Of a DNA stretch of 64,000 bases, positions 33,588-45,344 are shown in pieces. The position numbers and the translations under genes are program-made. The stretch spans positions 11,322,001-11,386,000 of the forward strand of contig CANTUQ010000004.1 in the NCBI GenBank assembly GCA_947683425.1. The letters are read 5' to 3'. The notes under the pieces were generated by a model. The model searched no databases and had not been told where the DNA came from. It worked only from the letters and a program-made list of their open reading frames with translations. Source of the stretch: Excoecaria cochinchinensis. Its lineage: Eukaryota > Streptophyta > Magnoliopsida > Malpighiales > Euphorbiaceae. Position 1 is the first letter of the stretch; each line of letters begins with the position of its first letter.

Positions 33588-33920
33588 TGTAACACCCCGT
33601 TACCCCCATTAGAAGGATACCGAAATGTCACGTGCGCAAACACATATAAAAACTCAATTACGTAAACATATATCCAAATAAGTTAAGAAAACAAATATAT
33701 TTAATTCAAAGATAACAAATCCACAAATAACCATATAGTTTTTTTTTTCAAAAGGGATTTGTAAAAGATAAACATTTACATATACAAAATCATCCTTTAC
33801 AAAATTAAATTTTCCAAAATCAGTTCCCATATACAAAAATATAGCGGAAGACAAAATAACTCCAACTAAAGATTTCTAGTGGGCAACCTGCAGATGTCTA
33901 ACTCCAAAATTAACCTGCCA

Positions 33921-33966
33921 CCTACACGGGAAAAGAGCCCGTGCTAAGCGATAACTCTTAGTGGGG
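33921..33966 (-). other. Double stem-loop, G 3' LTR
   Basis: Minus sense CTAAGAG-TTAT-CGCTTAG (one mismatch) and an extended second stem CACGGG-ctctttt-CCCGTG. Confidence 0.85.
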
Positions 33967-34622
33967 ATGAACAACACATGCATGTACATATAATTATAAT
34001 AAACATATATAGAAGCTTAATAATAACAAAAGCATAAAAACATATACTGCTCATGCATATAACAATTGTTCATCATACACAAGTATATTGAAATTTAACC
34101 ATTCATATTCGAATACTAATATTACATTTCATCGTATCATAATGCATATTCATATACATGTAACATATATTCATTTCATATAAATAACGGCTGCATAAAT
34201 AAAACTCATATAATAACTTCAAGTAATAGCCTGATTACTCGCTAACTAGTGGATACGGGTACTAATGATACTGATAGGACACAGTGTTACACCCCGTTTG
34301 CCCCCTAGTAGCACGAGCCATGAGTATGTGTGCATTTGTGTGTATTTGGCATGTGGCAAGGGTATTTTGGGGTATATTACATGTTTGTGGATTTTGTTAG
34401 CATGTGGATGCATGTATGTTATTAGAGTGTGAATTAGTTGGGACATGTTTATGTGTGCATGAGTGTGCTATTGTAGGGTATGAGTAGTGGAGTTGTGGTT
34501 GTATGTTTTATTCACACATAAGTAAGGTGTGCATTAGTTGGGAGTGCATTGTGTGTGTGTAATGCATGCTTGTTAGATGTGAGTGGTTAGGTTCCACCAA
34601 TAGGAAAGTGATACATGGATAG

Positions 34623-36104
34623 TGTAAGCACCGTGTCCCGGAGCGGTCCGGATCAGAGATTACCCTATGATGAAATCGGTGTCCGAGCCTGTACAAACGG
34701 TTTGGATTCGGAGGCTTTAATCCCATGCTCCACGAGAAACGGGTCTTTTTATCTTTCGTAGGCAGAAGGGGAGAAAACGGGGAGTTTTTAAAAGTCCAAA
34801 AAAGCATGTTTTCCTCGACGGGTGGCCAGCCCGTCGGTCAGGTGGCAGGACGTCGGATGAATCCTGATTTCAGTAGGATTCTTTCGACGCCCGTCGGTCA
34901 GGTAGCAGGACCGTCGGATGAATCCTTGTGTTAGAAGGATTCTTCCGACGCCCGTCGGTCAAAATGGCAGGCACGTCGGTCAGGTTGCAGGCCCGCCGGA
35001 TAAATCCTTGTGTCAGTAGGATTCTTCCGACGCCCGTCGGTGAACCCACAGACGCCCGTCGGTCATTCAGCATAGCCCGTCGGTGGGTTCTGTCCCACAT
35101 TTTCAAATCTTCTTCTTTCTTCCTTTCTTGTTCACTCAAATTTTTATGTTTATTTATAATTTTTTGTATTTTAACATCCTTTTGGCTTGTTTTCTGAGAG
35201 TATGTCCTTATTTCTTGGACTGGCTGGAGCCTGAGAGAGTTCTCCCGAATATGGAAAGTTCACCTGGTTTAGTTCCCTATCTCCCTCTCTTTTGTATTTT
35301 GTGTATTTATTTATTGCTTCTCCTGTATATGACAAAATTGTTGTATTTCTCGCTAATGTAAAAAATCGTCCAAACGTGTTATACTCAATAAACTGAAATC
35401 TTCATGAAATCAAGGACCCAATGTCCTATTTTTATCCAATAAAACCCTCAAAATAGAAATATCCATTTTAATAAAGATGCATGCGAGGACCAAATTCCTC
35501 AGGATAAGCAATGCCCCGATTTGTGTATGTATCGCACATTTATAAAAGGTCGTTGTATTCCGCTCCTTGTGTTATTGTAATTTATCGCTTTCATTATTTA
35601 CTCATTCATTTACCGCTTTCCAAATGTGAATAAATGCGCTTTGATTCAATTGCATCATGTGGAGAGAGAGCGAATTAATGAAGATTAAAATTTGATCATA
35701 AAATAATCAAGGTAGAAATAGATGAGAAGTCCCGAACCCAGCTCTGGTCTTTGGGCTCAAAGAGGCGAGAGGTCTATCCGATCACTCATTGGAACTATGA
35801 CCTCCAAGACACCTCTTGTGTCACGAGACTTTGGTGTTAATCCTAGGCTCCTTAGGACGAGAGGTTTACCCTCCAAGACCCCTTTGGTTGGCCCAAAATG
35901 GATACTAAGTGCAGTCTTAGGCTCTCCGAGGTGAGAGAAACTTTTCCAATGATCTATTGGGTGGCGACTCCATGAAACCTCCTAGTTGCCCAAAATAGAC
36001 GCACTTGTAAAATATCTTTACAAGTTGCCAACGGATCCTCACTTGCCCGATCGCCCTCAAGCGGGGGGTCAGAGGGGCGGCCGCAGGGTCCGGCGCGCGT
36101 CACA
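34623..36104 (+). mobile_element. Solo LTR O (Tat type)
   Basis: Starts TGTAAGCACCGTGTCC, ends GCGTCACA, flanked by GATAG (34618-34622, 36105-36109). Its start resembles the LTR of C (TGTAGACACCGGG), and it contains GGGTGGCGACTCC near its end as C does, so it is a Tat-type solo LTR. 1482 bp. It holds repeated CGACGCCCGTCGGTCAGG-type words (34810-35085). Two short open frames on either strand over these repeats are artefacts. Confidence 0.88.
34810..35085. repeat. CCCGTCGGTCAGG repeats in LTR O
   Basis: Eight or so irregularly spaced copies of CCCGTCGGTCAGG, several followed by a GCAGG word and an AGGATTC(T)TCCGACG linker with dyad symmetry. Confidence 0.8.
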
Positions 36105-37841
36105 GATAGGGTTTAGGAAAGGAGGGATTTAGAAGAGGAAAGAGAAAGAGGAGCAGAAATTTTGCCTCCCTAACCCATTCTCTCCTTTCTTCATTCCCTT
36201 CTTCCTCTTCTCTTTCAATTTTGGTGCTCTAGTCGAGTTTTAAGCCATTGTGGTGGAAATTAATCACCTTTAACACTCTAATTGGTAAGTTATTGCATTT
36301 TTGTCATTCTTTTGTTCATATTGTTCATCATCTTCTTCTTAATTTCTAGGTTAAATTTAATCTAGGGTTTGTTCTTTGTGTGTTCTTGATGGGTTTGTGT
36401 TTAGCTAAGCCTCCTCGCGATCCCAAGGGCAAAGAGAAGGTGAGGAGTAGTGGAACAAAGTGATAAGAGCTAAGGAGTTTTCAGGTTTGGGAATGGGTTT
36501 GTTAATTTATGTGTTAATGATTCTTAATTGCTGAATTGAATATTCTGAGATTTTAATTTATGTGTTGTGTTGGTTTGTATTAAATTTAGTGAATTGATGG
36601 TGTCAAATGAGTTGGTTTGAAGCTTGTTGAATTCCAAAGTGTAAATCGGTCTTTGTGGGTCTGATTGACCTTTGGTCATTCTTTTTAGCATAAGTTGAGT
36701 TTTACTACTCTAAAATGCGTAATTCTAGTTGGGTTAGAACCACAACATCTGTGTCTAAAACTTTGTAGAAATAACTATAATTTAATTCGGACTCTAACTA
36801 TTTCAAAATCGCCCATTACAGTAGCAAGATTTGTTAGGTGTGTCTGTGGAGCAGGTTAGAGAAAATTGAGTATATCTCCCCGATTTCAGTTCCTATTGAT
36901 CTGAAATTTTGTCACTAGAAAGATAAAATCATGAGGATTAATTGTTATGGGATCAGGTGGTCTAAAAATGTCGTTTATTAGTTCAAAAATGCATGTAGAT
37001 TCAGTAAATTAATTCTGCCCTGTGTCTGATGACGTTTGGGGACTGGTTGGAAAGCACAGCTGTGCTTTTAGTAGGACACAGCTGTGTTTTTGGCATTTAG
37101 ATCGACGATTAGCAGCAGAGCACAGCTGTGCTTTTTATAATGCACAGCTATGTTTTAGTAAAATTTTTCCCTTTTCACCAATTCATCCTAGAATCGGTTC
37201 TACACCTCCGAATTAGCCCCAAAGTGTCTAGACATGCCTGAAAAATTTAATGTTACTTATTTTATAATTAGGTAATGAGGATATATAATTAAATTACCTA
37301 TAAATTGAATAAATTCTTATAACGAAGAATTAATTAATATGATGATTAACCATGAATTAAACTATAATCATAATTTGCTAGATGAATAAATACTCATGAT
37401 GAGAATTATATAACATGTTTATAATTTATGATTAAGGCATTAAACCTAATATATTATTTGATTAAATCTAATTTAATTAGGAAGCAAGAACTTGTGATTT
37501 GAATATTACATGAGCTATATATTACTCGTGTTTGTGCTCCATTATAGACGTGATAAGTGTGTACATTAGATGGCTTTCTTTGTTCAGTCATTTCTTTGCT
37601 TTGGATATTTTTTTTTGTATTATATTTTATGCTAAGCTATCTAAATGTTATTTAGTGTCTTCTTATATGCTTTACATTTTATAATTGTATTTTTGCTATG
37701 CTAAATGTTTGTATGCCATATTATGCCTTAACCTATGAACTAAATGTGTCATGCTTAAATATAATTGATTTATGTATGTTAAATTCAATGGTTATTCATA
37801 TTGAACAAATGTGTAACTAAATGTGAATTGTATTATACATG

Positions 37842-38117
37842 ACCTGCAAGAGTCAGTTTAGTGGATAGTTAGGCATGCCTAATAGAGTCCTTTAGCTGCA
37901 GCCTCATTTCCGTTTGGACCCCGATCAAGTCTCCGTTTGGTTCCTCGTGAACCCCCTCAGTATTTGGATCTTGTTTAAGGTCCCCTCAGTAAAACATTTT
38001 GTAATTGATAAAATGAAATGGTTTTCGATTCGTACCAGTAAGGTACTGTCAGTATTCAATTCGTACACGTAAGGTACTGTCCGTATACTCATTATCCACT
38101 ATTGTGAGTCAGTAGGT
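37842..38117 (+). other. Stem-bounded hairpin array of LTR M
   Basis: ACCTGC (37842-37847) with GTAGGT (38112-38117), one G-U; GTGGATA (37861-37867) with TATCCAC (38093-38099). Inside: TTAGGCATGCCTAA, GGTTC-ctc-GTGAACC, GGATC/GGTCC, GTACC-agtaa-GGTAC and GTAC-acgtaag-GTAC. Confidence 0.85.
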
Positions 38118-38355
38118 GCTCTTTTGTTTTGTTCCGCTTTGATATGATTATAAGAATAGGGTATTCGGATGCGTATAATGATAAGTATGAGAAATCAACT
38201 GTAGTGTAAATGAATGTGGATGTGAGCTTCTGAATGCATGTCTTTATTATGCAAGAATGATTATATAGCTGATATCATTATCCGCATTTGTCATATTGTA
38301 TGTGTATGGCATTCACGACCATTGTGAATGGCCGTTCACTCTTTTGTTGTGTGTT

Positions 38356-38401
38356 CCCTACTAAGCGTTTATCGCTTAGCACGGTGTTTTATCCATGCAG
38401 G
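38356..38401 (+). other. Double stem-loop of LTR M
   Basis: CTAAGCG, five-base loop, CGCTTAG; then CACGG facing CCATG, one A-C mismatch. Confidence 0.85.
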
Positions 38402-39281
38402 TGTGGAGGATGGTGTTCTTTTGGGAGCGTCATCGCAGTCAAGCCAACACAGAGGGATTAGTGTTAGGGCTTTATTTTTGATAGCATGTTGACTCTTTTG
38501 TATCAGAACTCTCTTTATACCATTATTTTGTAAAGCTTCCGCATTTATATACTTTTGGGATATGTAATTACTTTATTCTGGTTTTTTATCAAGACATTAT
38601 TCTAACGAATTTTGCTATTGTAATGATGGATCATTTTGATACTTATGAAGGTTTTAATTTCCCCGATTGATGTATGGTTATTATGTATGAATGTATGCTT
38701 TGTATCTTTATCTGCTTGGTGAAACACCCGACTCATACGGCTTCTCACTCCTCGAGGATGGGTACGCCTACGTACGTGTAGGGGGTGTTACACACAGTAC
38801 CCCAAGCAAATGGAGACATGAGGCCCAAAACATTTTTTTTTATATTCATGTATACCCGAAGGTATACCGGAGACCGGGGTCTCAAACTTCTTATAATCAT
38901 GTATACCCGAAGGTATACCAGAGACCGAGGCCTCAAAAATCTTTTATGACCCAAAGCGCCCGAATCAAAGACCCAAACGGGGCCCGCATGAAACAATTAA
39001 AATACAACAGCTGCACACACACCCTGACCCTTGATAAGCGCTTATCTATCCACTAACTATGATTACCAGGCTCAAAAATAATTAATACCTCCATATACCA
39101 AACTCATATAATAAAGTAGTGTAAGTGAAATCGTAAAATTTGTGCATACATGTATATTAATCATAAAACAAAACATGTAAATCATTCAATAATCTTAAGC
39201 ATATCAGGGCCAAGCATGGAAGCACTATCATGCCAACAATTATTAATACAAAATCCTAATCATGTGACACTACAAAAAAAC

Positions 39282-39535
39282 AGCCAATTAGCGACGGAAA
39301 TTTCCGTCGCTAATTGGGCTTTTTTCGTCGCTAATGGCTTTTAGCGATGCGGCGACTAACAGTCGCTATTCGCTCCGTCGCAAAAAATTTGCGACTAATC
39401 CGGAATACAGTCGCTAAAAATAGCGACAGAAAATTCCGTCTCTAAAAATCAAATTCCAGTCGCTAAATAACTCTAAAATCAGTCGCATAAATATTTATTA
39501 GCGACGAAAAGTTCGTCGCTATCCCGTTGCTAATT
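39282..39535. repeat. Left subterminal repeats of N
   Basis: Many TAGCGAC and GTCGCTA words in both orientations, such as TTAGCGACGGAAATTTCC and its complement. In CACTA elements such subterminal repeats are transposase binding sites. Confidence 0.85.
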
Positions 39536-40035
39536 TTATTATATTTTTTAATTTTATTTTTAATTTAATTTTTTATTACAATTTTCGATTTAATTTATTA
39601 TTATTACATCCAAAATTTAATTTAATTTATATAAATAATAATTATACAATATTTTCAATATTACGAGTAATTTAAAAAATATAATATGAAAAAAGTAAAT
39701 TAAACTGAATAATACTTAAAAAATACTAATTCAAACTAAATAATGCTATTTAGTAATATATAGAAGTTTACAGTAACTTTGTACAATAAGTTCACAATAA
39801 TTCAAATATAATAAAAGTATATTAAATTATACAAAATTTAAATTAAAAGTACATGTTCTTGGTATATTTAACAACTTCATCAAATTGCAGTACCTACAAG
39901 TCATCAATAAAATTTTCAAATTAATATATATCAAAATTAATGAATTAAAAACCAACATAAGAATGATTACTTCTAATTCATATATTGCAAGCATGAGCTA
40001 CCCTGATCTAAATTTCCCACTTAATTAATTGGCTA

Positions 40036-40036
<1 letters not shown>

Positions 40037-40092
<56 letters not shown>
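40037..40092. repeat. (TA)n microsatellite
   Basis: About 28 uninterrupted TA units inside CACTA element N. Confidence 0.9.
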
Positions 40093-40093
<1 letters not shown>

Positions 40094-40751
40094 CATAAAT
40101 TTACATATTAACAAATATAGTATAAACATAATACCAATTCATGTATCATGTATCCTAATTTGACTATCATAGAATTATTTTCTATTTAAATTCGAAGTCT
40201 AGCTCACTATGGGTAGCCACATTCCACTACTATGCAATTAACAACATTTTTTCCACTGCATCTTTTTGCATTAAAACAACTAGCATTAACTTTCCAATCA
40301 CCAGCTCTAACTATTATCACCACAACTACCCACACAGTGCTATATATTATGTTCATGAGTTCCTTTTCATAGTTTGAATTTCAGCACCTGCAACTTGAGT
40401 ATCAACTTTGCCTAATATTTTTGTCAACATCAAAATTATTAAAATCTAATAAATTTGGCACAAAAATTATTAAACTGTCAAATTTTTAGTGCTAGTATTA
40501 TTAAACTCTCAAATCTTATGGAACAAAGCAGAAATCAAACATATAGACTTAGCCCAAATTCACCACCAAAAATTTACGCAGATGAAAACTACATATATTT
40601 ATTTGAAGGTAATTTACTCTAAGGCAAAACAAATATATTGACATAGTGGAGACACAGTAGCATTTTGAAGAAGATAAATTAAAGCTGTAGGTTAATATCG
40701 TACAGGAAATGTTGCAAGGGGTACAAAACAGAAAGCAAAGTGTTCCCAAAC

Positions 40752-40817
40752 CTCTATAGCAGCTGTAAGAGCATGACCTATATGCAGAGCACCAATCACA
40801 TTTGGAGGCGGAAGAAC
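40752..40817 (-). pseudogene. Captured valyl-tRNA synthetase exon
   Basis: Read on the minus strand, 66 bases give exactly 22 codons including PPPNVIGALHIGHAL, the class I synthetase signature (HIGH) in its valyl-type context PPPNVTG-LHIGHAL. Directly outside are splice-site sequences: CTACAG before and GTTTGG after. So an exon with its intron borders was taken from a host gene into the transposon. The neighbouring bases look intronic. I infer capture from genomic DNA. The family normally has Thr where Ile stands (NVIG). The fragment cannot make an enzyme. Confidence 0.82.
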
Positions 40818-41566
40818 CTGTAGATATTCAAGTATGCACATCCATCATCATAACTAGAATTATATCACTTTATACTATTTTTTTTTCTATTTGCATAGAA
40901 ATAAAACCTAAAGCATGCTTATCCATCATTGCTGGCAGGATGCTTATGTCATAGTGTAAATTCAGATCCAAGTGCATCACGAACACTTGCAGAACATCTC
41001 ATTTGAAAGTGCATTAACACACTTAGAGATAACGAGTGAGAGGACAGAAACTTGATTATTAATTAAAATATTATTTGTATTAATTGGTACATAGCTAGTA
41101 CAACCACTAATTAATAACAAAGCTCAAGAAGTAATATCAAGGAAAGAATCGAAACAGCCCATGACCACCCTCCACCCACCTTATACCATTTCTATATTAT
41201 AATATTCCCCTCTATAAAATAACCCTTTCAGTTCACATTAACAATTTTGATAAGAATCAATGCACAAAAATATTGTACAGATCAGTTATAAAGCATGAAA
41301 TTCACATGAACATTCATTGAGGCAATTAAGCAAATAGTTGGTGTGCATGAACCTAAACTAGATTTTTGAGTGAAAACTTACAATCCTAACACTACACATT
41401 CTATTTAAAAATGCAAGACAAGCAGCCCAAATCATTTAATCACAACGTAACAATAAATCTCAAATAATTTCACTGAAGTCAGATGTAAAATTCAAACAAG
41501 AAAAATTAAGAATAGAGTTGGGGAAGGAGGCTACCTGGACTTGCAGAAATTAACTGGCTTTAGGGA

Positions 41567-41700
41567 GAGAGAGAGAGAGAGCTCTTAATCCCTACTTAAA
41601 ATCTGTGATTTTTGCACAAAAGGGGAAAGCTAATAAAGCAACCAAAGATTGGATCGAAGTAGCAGACAGAGAGAGAGAGAAAGCGAGAGAGAGTACCTGG
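41567..41700. repeat. GA-rich microsatellites in N
   Basis: Two short (GA)n runs at 41567-41580 and about 41669-41695, flanking a stretch of normal complexity. Confidence 0.85.
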
Positions 41701-41995
41701 AGAGGAAGAGTGAGAGTAAGAGAGAGTGAGATGGAGATCGAAATGCTGCAAATCCTGAGTCCAAAAGCGCGAGAAGGAGGGCAGCAGCTGCTGACGCCAT
41801 CGTGCGCGAAAGAGCAAGAAAGAGAGGAAGCGACGCGGCTGGCTGACAGCATGGACAGGCAGCGGGGAGCGACGGGGAGGAGGAGCAGATTGCAGGAGGG
41901 GAGCTTGAACGGGATCAGGGCAGTGAATGGGAAAAGGAGGAAAGTAAAGAAAAGGAAAGAGAGAAGGCAAGGGAAAGCCCAAAACAACCTAGTTT
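41700..41995 (-). other. GC-rich possible captured 5' end in N
   Basis: Much higher GC than the surrounding transposon, with open frames in several phases on both strands (up to 135 codons), none with a recognisable domain. On the minus strand it lies upstream of the synthetase exon, and CTCCAG/GTACTC at about 41694 looks like a splice donor. It could be the captured 5' leader and first exon of the same host gene. This is inference; the openness of all phases may just reflect few AT-rich stops. Confidence 0.35.
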
Positions 41996-41999
41996 TTAG

Positions 42000-42275
42000 G
42001 TCGCTATTTTAGCGACTAATTTTGTCGATAAAATGGTCGTAAAAATTAATGACGGATTTTTTAGTCGCTAAATAGTCGCAAAAATTAGCGACGGATTTTT
42101 TAGTCGCTAAATGGTCGTAAAAGAAAACGCCACAAATTGCCGCTAAAATTTAGCGATGAATTCTTTATTCCGTCGCTAAAATTGGAAAAAAACTTCGTTC
42201 ACGAATATTTCTAATTTTAGTCGCTAATTAGCGACGAAAATGTGTCCGTCGCTAATTTTAGTCGTTAATTTAGGT
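42000..42275. repeat. Right subterminal repeats of N
   Basis: Same TAGCGAC/GTCGCTA words as the left end, including TTTTTTAGTCGCTAAAT repeats. Confidence 0.85.
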
Positions 42276-42639
42276 TTTTTTTGTAGTGTGATAGACGAGG
42301 ATAACTAAGTATAAACCATGCATAATCCAAATTACACTTAAGCATAACACATTGAATTCAACGGCTAAAGCATAATAATGCATTCAGAGATCAACCATAG
42401 TATTTACATAAATTTGGCATAGCATAATACCAATCACATGCTGAGTTCATAGCTTAAAGCATAAATAACTCATTCCAATATCAATTAAAGCATTCCTTAA
42501 ATTTAGCATAACGAAACATACCATTAAATGATGTTAGATACGTAGAATAACAATAAATAATATTTAAAACCAAACATAAGTGAAAAAGGAGTGAGAATAA
42601 AAAGAGTCAAAAATCTAAAAATTTTTGGGGACAGTGGCG

Positions 42640-42830
42640 TTTTACACAGCTGTAAGGGAAATCCTTACCGCCGTGTAAAACTCCCAGCACAGACATACCC
42701 GAGCAGTAACGTTTTACATGGCAGTATGGGTATCTCCTTACCACCGTGTAAAACCATGGCCTTGCATTTTCTAAGGAATTTTCCCGATCCACACGGCGGT
42801 GAGCCAATTCCTTACCGCCGTGTGAATTCT
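42640..42830. repeat. TTTACACGGCGGTAAGG dyads in LTR G
   Basis: Three or four inverted pairs of GTTTTACAC-GCNGTAAGG and CCTTACCGCCGTGTAAAAC. Same cluster at 46220-46410. LTR B has related words at 10715-10830. Confidence 0.8.
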
Positions 42831-43941
42831 GGAAATTCTAGAAATTGCAGAAATCACTCCAGATTCGAAACCAAAAACAACACACCTCAAAATTACACAT
42901 TCCAAACTGTAGAATCAACCCACAGACTTACCATTCCTGCTCAACCTTCAATTACCATAGGCAAAAACATACTCAACCATTCAATTAACCCAAGCAATTA
43001 AAAAGCACAATCTAACAATTCTCACACATAAATAACTCACAAAATCAAAATCTGATATCCATAATGTAAGTTCTCAATTCAACATACTCAAAACCCCAAG
43101 TCACATACACCATTTAAGCACCAAATATAATACAAATTCCAGAATTTCAAAACACACAAATCATTAATGCATAAAATTTCCCAAACAAATCATGCATAAA
43201 CTCGTATTAACGCTCAAATTTCTGGAAATCATACTCAAATACATATTCATGATCCAAGAAGAATTAGGGCATAGACATTCAAAACTCAAATGCAGAAATC
43301 AAACTCCCAAACCTGATGCCAAAACTCCTTCCACTTCAAAATCCAATCTTTTCTTTTCTTTTGTCCTTCTTTCCTTCTTCAATCACTTGCATGAAACAAC
43401 CAAATATAGCCCATATCAACCCATGCAAAAACTGCTGAACAACTAAATATAAACTCAGAAGAAGATGAAGATGAAGAACCCAAAGAAACTTTCAGCTACT
43501 TACCTTTTGGAACCCTTCAAAACATAAAACCCTATATCAAGGAATGGAGGATTACACATGCAAGCTTGAGAACAGAAAATGGAGAAGGGAAAGAGCAAGG
43601 AAACGTGAGAGAGAGTAGGGAAGAGGAGCCAAAATCTGATAGCTTCTAAGAGAAGCTAAATTTTCTGCCTTCTTCTCTCCCCAACATGCACACAGTCACT
43701 TAACCACATGGCACTCATGCATTGGACCCTCAATTCCACTAAGTACACTTTTACCATCTGCTCCTTGCACTACTCTTTAAGTCCTTACAAATTACCAATT
43801 GGTCACTAAAAGAAAATTCTGTCATTTAATACTTTTAATCCTTTGCAATTAAGTCCTCCTTTCCTTGTAAAATTACTCAATCGCCCTTAATAAATCCAAT
43901 TAACATGAAATTTCTACTAGGCCATATTTGGGATGTGATAA

Positions 43942-43957
43942 CTCTCTCCTCCTTAAG
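43942..43957 (-). other. Polypurine tract of G
   Basis: Minus sense CTTAAGGAGGAGAGAG, one purine change from the AAGGGGGAGAG of relatives. Confidence 0.85.
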
Positions 43958-44049
43958 AAATTTCATCCTCAAAATTTCCCTGCTAATCGCTTTCATCCCA
44001 AATACCAAAACAAAACTCAATCAGAATTAACAAAACAAAACTTACCGAA

Positions 44050-44577
44050 AGATTCTATGGGGTTATTCACTTATTGGCTACTCGCGACAAATACTCTGGC
44101 TGGACCTTCAGAAGCATCTAAGTTCGTGACTGATTCCGATGATGCTCGAGTAGCTCTAAGCAATTCCTCTACATCTTTTCTGGCTTGCCGAGCTAGATTC
44201 TCACTCATCTTAGGGTAATTGACAAGCAAGTGTTCCTTGCTGCTACAAATAAAGCAGGCTCCAGTAAGCTTCCTACATTTACCCCAGTGTTGCCTCTGGC
44301 AGTGCTGACATTTCGGTGACTGTCGAGGTCACTTGTCCACTTTTGCTTTTACACCCGATACTTTTCTCTTTTGCCCTCTTCTTTTCACAAAATCCGTAGA
44401 AACTTGAGGGGCTATCAATCTATCCAAGATCCGAATCAACCCTTACACAGTTGCTGAATTACCAGGAGTAATACTAGAACTTTCAACTGAAAGACGCCCC
44501 AAAACAGGCTGCTCAACTCTAGCCCGATTCACACTACCCTTCGCCTCGCCCCCATTCTCACTCGGATCAGACTCCAT
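44050..44577 (-). pseudogene. gag remnant of G, core deleted
   Basis: Starts at 44577 with MESDPSENGGE as in D, continues to LIRILDRLIAPQ, then passes directly to a basic linker and the fingers CQHCQRQHWGKC and CFICSSKEHLLVNYP, where the last Cys of the knuckle is Tyr. The whole gag core (about 200 residues in D) is missing. At least two stops are present. After the knuckle the frame runs to SSQ and ends. Confidence 0.8.
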
Positions 44578-44687
44578 CTAGACACTACACAAAACAACAT
44601 CTGCATTAGGCCAAGACTCTAGACAGACTCTCATGTAAAGACTCTATACTCAAATAATCACATAGGACCAGAACCAACTAAACCGGC

Positions 44688-44699
44688 GCTTTGATACCA
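44688..44699 (-). other. Primer binding site of G (decayed)
   Basis: Minus sense TGGTATCAAAGC, one change from the initiator-Met site. Confidence 0.88.
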
Positions 44700-45037
44700 C
44701 AAACTGTAACACCCCATGACCTCCATTGGAAGGATACCAAAATGTCACGCGTGCAAACACATATACAAACTCAATTACGTAAACATGTATCCAAATAAGT
44801 TAAGAAAACAAATATATTTAAGTAAAAGATAACAAATCCATAAATAACCATATAATTTTTTTTTTCAAAACGGATTTGTAAACGATAAACATTTACATAT
44901 ACAAAATCATCCTTTACAAAATTACTTTTTCCAAAATCAGTTCCCATATACAAAAATACAGCGGAAGACAAAATAACTCCAACTAAAGACTTCTAGTGGC
45001 CAACCTGCAGATGTCCGACTCTAAAATCAACCTACCA

Positions 45038-45083
45038 CCTACACGGGAAAAGAGCCCGTGCTAAGCAATAACTCTTAGTGGGG
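45038..45083 (-). other. Double stem-loop, G 5' LTR
   Basis: First stem weakened (minus sense CTAAGAG against TGCTTAG); second stem CACGGG-ctctttt-CCCGTG perfect. Confidence 0.82.
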
Positions 45084-45344
45084 AGGAACATCACATGCAT
45101 GTACATATAATTAGAATAAACATATATGTAAGCTTAATAATAACAAAAGCATAAAAACATATACTGCTCGTGCATATAACAATTGTTCATCATACACAAG
45201 TATATCTAAATTTAACCATTCATATTCGAATACAAATATTACATTTCATCATATCATAATGCATATTCATATACATGTAACATATATTCATTTCATATAA
45301 ATAACGGCTGCATAAATTAAACTCATTTAATAACTTCAAGTAAT

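Larger units (their letters stand above)
34285..38792 (+). mobile_element. Solo LTR M, split by solo LTR O
   Basis: Begins TGTTACACCCC and ends GGGGTGTTACA, flanked by CACAG (34280-34284, 38793-38797). Without O it is about 3.02 kb. The empty site is preserved at 45400 in the other LTR of G. Plus orientation from the stem-loop at 38356-38401. It carries AGCACAGCTGTGCT dyads at about 37055-37155. Confidence 0.92.
34228..39072 (-). other. Hairpin array of G, split by solo LTR M
   Basis: AGCCTG at 34228 and GTGGATA at 34249 lie left of M; the remaining hairpins, GATAAGCGCTTATC, TATCCAC (39047-39053) and CAGGCT (39067-39072) lie right of it. M therefore landed inside the structured region. The intact partner is at 45345-45678. 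Confidence 0.8.
39268..42288. mobile_element. CACTA transposon N, non-autonomous
   Basis: Starts CACTACAAAAAAAC and ends GTTTTTTTTGTAGTG, the inverted ends of the CACTA (En/Spm) superfamily, flanked by TGA on both sides (39265-39267, 42289-42291). The empty site with one TGA is at 45870-45872 in the other LTR of G. Both subterminal regions hold repeats of TAGCGAC/GTCGCTA. 3021 bp; no transposase is seen, so an autonomous relative must move it. The interior contains a valyl-tRNA synthetase exon on the minus strand and a GC-rich region unlike the rest. Confidence 0.93.
33588..43940 (-). repeat. 3' LTR of G, split by M and N
   Basis: Begins TGTAACACCCCGTTACCC and ends GGATGTGATA. The three pieces 33588-34284, 38793-39267 and 42289-43940 align in order with 44705-47521. 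Between 42640 and 42830 are dyads TTTTACACGGCGG/CCGCCGTGTAAAA. Confidence 0.9.

Noticed and set aside
41592..42012. Overlapping open frames of 128-136 codons on both strands in CACTA element N, as genes
   Set aside because: Three phases on both strands are open together, with low-complexity Ser/Leu/Arg-rich products and no domain; this reflects local GC content. A captured 5' end is possible and noted separately.
42591..43001. 136-codon frame repeated at 46172-46582
   Set aside because: The two are the same place in the two LTRs of G; no domain, and it spans the TTTACACGG dyads. Repetition comes from LTR duplication, not from conservation of protein.
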